Source: Pedobacter jeongneungensis (GTDB lineage: Bacteria > Bacteroidota > Bacteroidia > Sphingobacteriales > Sphingobacteriaceae). From it: DNA of 64,000 nucleotides. The stretch lies in assembly GCF_000633455.1 (NCBI RefSeq), contig NZ_AYMG01000007.1, positions 62,001 to 126,000 on the forward strand. The letters are read 5' to 3'. Positions 60,510 to 64,000 of this stretch are shown here, one piece after another (position 1 is the first letter of the stretch; each line of letters begins with the position of its first letter). Below the pieces are notes generated by a model. It saw nothing but the letters and a program-made list of their open reading frames with translations, ran no database searches and had not been told where the DNA came from. Made by a program: the position numbers and the translations under genes.

Positions 60510-62957
60510 ATGAAATTTACACTCATGGCTTTTTTAGCCGTATGGATGAATATTGCCCTTACTTTTGCTCAAGCTCAACCGCCTTCATCCAGAATTTATG
60601 GACGTGTATTGGATGCTGAAGGAAAAAATATTGAATTTGCTACTGTAGCCTTGCTTAAAGATTCGGTATTGTTTAAAACCATTTTCACTGAAAAGGATGG
60701 GATGTTCAGTTTTGATCAACTGACTTACGGAAAATACCTGATTAAAATATCGGTGGTTGGTGCGCCAATCTATAAAACAGATACACTGGTTTTAGATGCG
60801 AACCATCAGGCTGTAGCCTTACAGGATATTAAAATGGTTACGGGTGCCAATAATTTAAAGGAGGTCAATATCTCGGGACAAAAGGCTTTTGTTGAACGGA
60901 AGATCGACCGTACGGTGGTGAATGTTGATGCACTGATTTCTAACGCCGGAACAACGGCTTTGGATGTGCTGAGCAAATCGCCTGGTGTTAATGTAGATCA
61001 GAATGGGGTAATTTCGCTTAAAGGCAAAAACGGGGTGGCCATCTTTATTGATGATAAACCAACTTACCTGTCGGGTGCCGACCTGGATAATTATTTGCGT
61101 TCGCTGCCTTCTTCGTCGCTTGATCAGATCGAACTGATGACGAATCCGCCGGCCAAATATGATGCTGCAGGAAATGGAGGGGTAATTAATATCAAAACCA
61201 AGAAAACCAAAACTGCTGGGTTTAACGGTGGAATTAATGTAAGCTTAAACCAAGGCGAACTGACGAGGTCGAATAACAGCTTTAACTTTAATTACCGTAA
61301 AGATAAAATTAATGTTTTTGGAAATTTAAGTTATAACCTGAACAACAGTTTTACCGATCTTGACCTGAACCGTAAATACAAGAATGATGATGGTAGTGCC
61401 AAATCCTATTTTAATCAGAATTCTTATTTTCGCAGGCATGGCAATACGTTTAACCTGAAAACAGGACTTGATTATTATGCTTCGGATAATACTACATGGG
61501 GTGTTGTACTTACCGGCATGAACCGGATTTCTAAACAGGTAAACAACAATACCAGTAATTTATCCAATGCATCGATGCAGTTAGATTCGGTAATCAGGGC
61601 AGAAAATATCGACCAGATTAAATACCAGAATGCAGGAGTAAACTTGAATTACAGGCATAAGTTTAAACAGGCAGGCAGGGAACTTACTTTTGATGCAGAT
61701 TATTTGCTTTACCGCAACCGAACGGATCAGACCTATTACAATTTCAGTTACCTGCCCAATGGAACATTAAAGTATCAGGATATATTAACGGGTAACTTGC
61801 CTTCTAATATCGATATCTACACGGCAAAAATGGATTATTCGCATCCTTTAGCAAATAAGTGGAAACTGGATGCGGGTGTTAAAACTGCTTATACCAAAAC
61901 CGATAATATTGCCGATTACTTTAATACGGCAAGCGGAAAAACCAGTGCCGATTACGAAAAAAGCAATCATTTTCTGTATGAAGAAAACATTAATGCGGCT
62001 TACCTGAACATGAGCAGGGAAGGAAAGCTGTTTTCGTTACAGGTGGGATTGAGGTATGAAAATACGGTATCGAACGGGCATCAACTGGGGAACCTGATTA
62101 AACCTGATTCGAGTTTTAAAAGAACCTATAACAGTTTGTTTCCAACAGTTTATTTCTCTTATAAACTGGATACTGCCGGCAACAATCAGTTAGGTTTAAA
62201 CTATGGACGAAGGATCGACCGTCCATATTACCAGGATCTTAATCCGTTCTTTTCTCCGTTGGATAAATTTACTTATTATGTTGGAAATCCATTTTTAAAG
62301 CCATCATTTACACAAAGTCTGGAGCTTTCGCACACGTATAAAAATAAAATTACCACCACTTTAGGCTACGGCTGGGTAAGGGATGAAGTGAACGAAACCA
62401 TTGAGATTGTAGATGGCACCTACTACAGCAGGCCGGCTAACGTTGGCAAAACTACGGTAGCAAATATTTCCGTAAATGCAGAAATCGATTTAACGAAATG
62501 GGTTAAACTGAATGCCTATGTGGAGTACGCCAAAATAGTTTCGAAAACAGATTTCTATACAGGTTTTCTGGTTACCAAAGGAAGTTATTTTAAGGCAAGT
62601 CCTAACCTTCAGTTTAAAATCAGTCCGAGCTGGAATGCAGAGTTAAACATGCGTTACCAGAGTAAATTATCTAACGTTCAGTTTTTGTTGGGCGAAGTAC
62701 ATGAGTTTGGTGCTGCTGTACAGAAAAAACTTTCATCAAAAAGCACATTGAAGTTAACCGCGAACGATATATTCAGGACCAGGGTTTATAATGGTATAAT
62801 TAATAACCTGGCAAATACAGAAGCAAACTGGGTTAACCGTCAGGATTCGAGATCGGTTGTGGTGAGTTATAGTTACCGTTTTGGTAAGGCTTTTTCTACA
62901 CCAGCTAAGCATGAATCTTCGGGGGCCGACGCAGAAAAAAACAGGGTGAAGAATTAA
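60510..62957 (+). CDS. TonB-dependent-receptor-like outer-membrane beta-barrel protein (815 aa)
   Basis: This outer-membrane protein has a signal peptide ending TFAQAQ near residue 22, a CarboxypepD_reg-like domain at about 28-110, a plug with the DQIELMTNPPAKYDAAGNGG motif followed by VINIKTKKT, and an OMP_b-brl_3 barrel. It starts 31 bp after the BlaR1-like gene, so it is probably the output of the BlaI/BlaR1 pair. It resembles the receptor at 24355 in size and architecture. The stop codon lies at the edge of the tandem array that follows. No SusD partner is present, and the ligand is unknown. Confidence 0.9.
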   Translation: MKFTLMAFLAVWMNIALTFAQAQPPSSRIYGRVLDAEGKNIEFATVALLKDSVLFKTIFTEKDGMFSFDQLTYGKYLIKISVVGAPIYKTDTLVLDANHQAVALQDIKMVTGANNLKEVNISGQKAFVERKIDRTVVNVDALISNAGTTALDVLSKSPGVNVDQNGVISLKGKNGVAIFIDDKPTYLSGADLDNYLRSLPSSSLDQIELMTNPPAKYDAAGNGGVINIKTKKTKTAGFNGGINVSLNQGELTRSNNSFNFNYRKDKINVFGNLSYNLNNSFTDLDLNRKYKNDDGSAKSYFNQNSYFRRHGNTFNLKTGLDYYASDNTTWGVVLTGMNRISKQVNNNTSNLSNASMQLDSVIRAENIDQIKYQNAGVNLNYRHKFKQAGRELTFDADYLLYRNRTDQTYYNFSYLPNGTLKYQDILTGNLPSNIDIYTAKMDYSHPLANKWKLDAGVKTAYTKTDNIADYFNTASGKTSADYEKSNHFLYEENINAAYLNMSREGKLFSLQVGLRYENTVSNGHQLGNLIKPDSSFKRTYNSLFPTVYFSYKLDTAGNNQLGLNYGRRIDRPYYQDLNPFFSPLDKFTYYVGNPFLKPSFTQSLELSHTYKNKITTTLGYGWVRDEVNETIEIVDGTYYSRPANVGKTTVANISVNAEIDLTKWVKLNAYVEYAKIVSKTDFYTGFLVTKGSYFKASPNLQFKISPSWNAELNMRYQSKLSNVQFLLGEVHEFGAAVQKKLSSKSTLKLTANDIFRTRVYNGIINNLANTEANWVNRQDSRSVVVSYSYRFGKAFSTPAKHESSGADAEKNRVKN

Positions 62958-62965
62958 TTAAATAG

Positions 62966-63700
62966 GTCATCATCCAGATCCGATAGCTATCGGATGTAGC
63001 GCAGTGTAATGCAGGATGCAGGGATCTGTAGTTTGTGTTACCAACTCGGGTTGTTTTTGACCACCTAAGCCACCTGAGGGCAGCTAAGTTTAATTCGAAA
63101 AATAAGACAAAATCTAGGGCAATCAATTTCCGTGTTCTCCGAGTCTCCGTGGCAAAAAATAAGAGTGGTTCGTGGGGACACGAACCACGGCGAGCAGAAT
63201 TAGTAGATAAGTCGTCATCCAGATCCGATAGCTATCGGATGTAGCGCAGTGTAATGCAGGATGCAGGGATCTGTGTAGTTTGAGTTACCAAAACTCGGGT
63301 TGTTTTTGACCACCTAAGCCACCTAAGGGCAGCTAATTTTAATTCGAAAAATAAGACAAAATCTAGGGCAGTCAATTTCCGTGTTCTCCGAGTCTCCGTG
63401 GCAAAAAATAAGAGTGGTTCGTGGGGACACGAACCACGGCGAGCAGAATTAGTAGATAAGTCGTCATCCAGATCCGATAGCTATCGGATGTAGCGCAGTG
63501 TAATGCAGGATGCAGGGATCTGTGTAGTTTGAGTTACCAACTCGGGTTGTTTTTGACCACCTGAGCCACCTAAGGGCAGCTAGGTTTAATTCGAAAAATA
63601 AGACAAAATCTAGGGCAATCAATTTTCGTGTTCTCCGAGTCTCCGTGGCAAAAAATAAGAAAGGTTCGTGGGGAAACGAACCATGGCTGTATAAATTGTG
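62966..63700. repeat. Tandem array, three copies of a 245-249 bp composite unit
   Basis: The words CATCCAGATCCGATAGC recur at 62971, 63216 and 63465, giving spacings of 245 and 249 bp. Each unit contains, in order, an ATCCGATAGCTATCGGAT palindrome, a GTGTAATGCAGGATGCAGGG block, a GACCACCTAAGCCACC-type element, GTGTTCTCCGAGTCTCCG, and a GTGGTTCGTG/CACGAACCAC hairpin (63165-63188, 63414-63437 and, degenerate, 63663-63682). Copies differ by small indels. Several parts also occur singly elsewhere in the window. Short open frames inside are not genes. Confidence 0.9.
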
Positions 63701-63799
63701 TCGTCATTGCGAGAAGGCTTTTTCAGCCGACGAAGCAATCTTTATAACAGGGAGAATAATCATGAAAGATTGCTTCGTCGTTCCTCCTCGCAATGACGA
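63701..63799. repeat. Long interrupted hairpin between convergent genes
   Basis: The outer arms TCGTCATTGCGAG (63701-63713) and CTCGCAATGACGA (63787-63799) and the inner arms GACGAAGCAATCTTT (63729-63743) and AAAGATTGCTTCGTC (63765-63779) are perfectly complementary. It lies between the array and the end of the permease gene, so it could act as a terminator. The pattern also fits a non-autonomous mobile repeat. Confidence 0.8.
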
Positions 63800-63810
63800 T
63801 TTTTCGAATC

Positions 63811-64000
63811 TTAAACAAACTGGTTCAATGCCAACACACCAACAAGACCCAAAACAGAAACCAAACTTTCCATCATTGTCCAGGTGCGAAAGGTTTCTTT
63901 CAGGCTCAGGTTAAAGTATTCCTTAAACATCCAGAAGCCGGTATCGTTTACATGCGAAAACATCAAACTTCCGGCACCTACCGATAAAACCATTAACTCT
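63811..64000 (-). CDS. GntP family gluconate:H+ symporter, C-terminal fragment (window edge)
   Basis: Only the last 63 or so residues are inside the window; the frame is open to the right edge. LSVGAGSLMFSHVNDTGFWM and the following KEYFNLSLKETFRTWTMMES match the conserved end of GntP/GntT-type permeases. The family imports gluconate or related sugar acids. The ATG at 63993 is internal, not the start. Confidence 0.85.
   Translation of the reverse strand, partial: ELMVLSVGAGSLMFSHVNDTGFWMFKEYFNLSLKETFRTWTMMESLVSVLGLVGVLALNQFV

Noticed and set aside
62966..63700. CRISPR array
   Set aside because: The repeat unit is about 245 bp with only three copies and no unique spacers or cas genes.
63035..63987. 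Short open frames inside and after the tandem array
   Set aside because: They consist of repeat text and hairpin arms, with no protein signature.
1..64000. tRNA, rRNA or riboswitch genes
   Set aside because: No cloverleaf, rRNA core or known riboswitch pattern was seen by eye; a covariance-model scan would be decisive.

Overview
The window looks like a chromosomal segment of a Bacteroidota bacterium of the Sphingobacteriaceae, most like Pedobacter. Three SusC/SusD pairs, further CarboxypepD_reg-type outer-membrane receptors, Bacteroidota-style promoters (exact or near TAnnTTTG -7 boxes), lipoproteins, a LacI-controlled polysaccharide locus and a BlaI/BlaR1 pair all point there. The DNA is moderately AT-rich. 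No rRNA, tRNA, CRISPR array, transposase or phage gene was seen. Assignments rest on reading motifs by eye; no database search was run.

Layout. (1) 0.4-15.8 kb: a polysaccharide utilization locus with two SusC/SusD pairs, an aldo/keto reductase, a LacI regulator, a PL14-like lipoprotein and a PL6 lyase; the best guess for the substrate is alginate or a related polyuronate. (2) 16-24 kb: a phosphomannose-isomerase-type cupin, then lipid genes: a short desaturase, DUF1475, DUF1295, two CFA-synthase-like methyltransferases, an FAD oxidoreductase and DUF1365. Together they suggest membrane fatty-acid modification (cyclopropane, methyl-branched or furan). (3) 24.3-26.8 kb: a stand-alone outer-membrane receptor. 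(4) 27.4-34.2 kb: a third SusC/SusD pair with a secreted S9 peptidase, suggesting peptide or glycopeptide use. (5) 34.4-38.1 kb: an orphan oligopeptide-binding lipoprotein, a divergent small BtuF-like protein and an orphan NtrC-type regulator. (6) 38.6-42.9 kb: a tightly coupled operon of a secreted PIG-L deacetylase, a 34-residue membrane peptide and a sodium:solute symporter. (7) 43-49.9 kb: a methyltransferase, DUF2911, a GH92 mannosidase, a small hypothetical, a Nudix hydrolase, an AlkC-like glycosylase and a beta-hydroxyacid dehydrogenase. (8) 49.9-51.9 kb: a GntR/FCD-TSUP-DUF1634 operon with a strong self-operator. (9) 52-57.8 kb: a membrane-anchored alpha/beta hydrolase, two Crp-like proteins (one with a degenerate receiver, one without a DNA-binding end) and a membrane protein. 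(10) 58.1-63 kb: BlaI, a BlaR1-like protease with an unusual tail, and another receptor. (11) The end: a tandem repeat array and the C-terminus of a GntP permease that runs off the window.

The intergenic spaces are unusually rich in dispersed palindromic repeats. At least six families recur between 6 and 64 kb, and several are gathered in one 245-249 bp unit repeated three times at 62.97-63.7 kb. The strongest leads for something undescribed are the PIG-L/34-residue peptide/symporter operon, the lipid cluster whose two CFA homologues lack the usual active-site cysteine, the pseudo-receiver Crp protein, and the modular repeat array.
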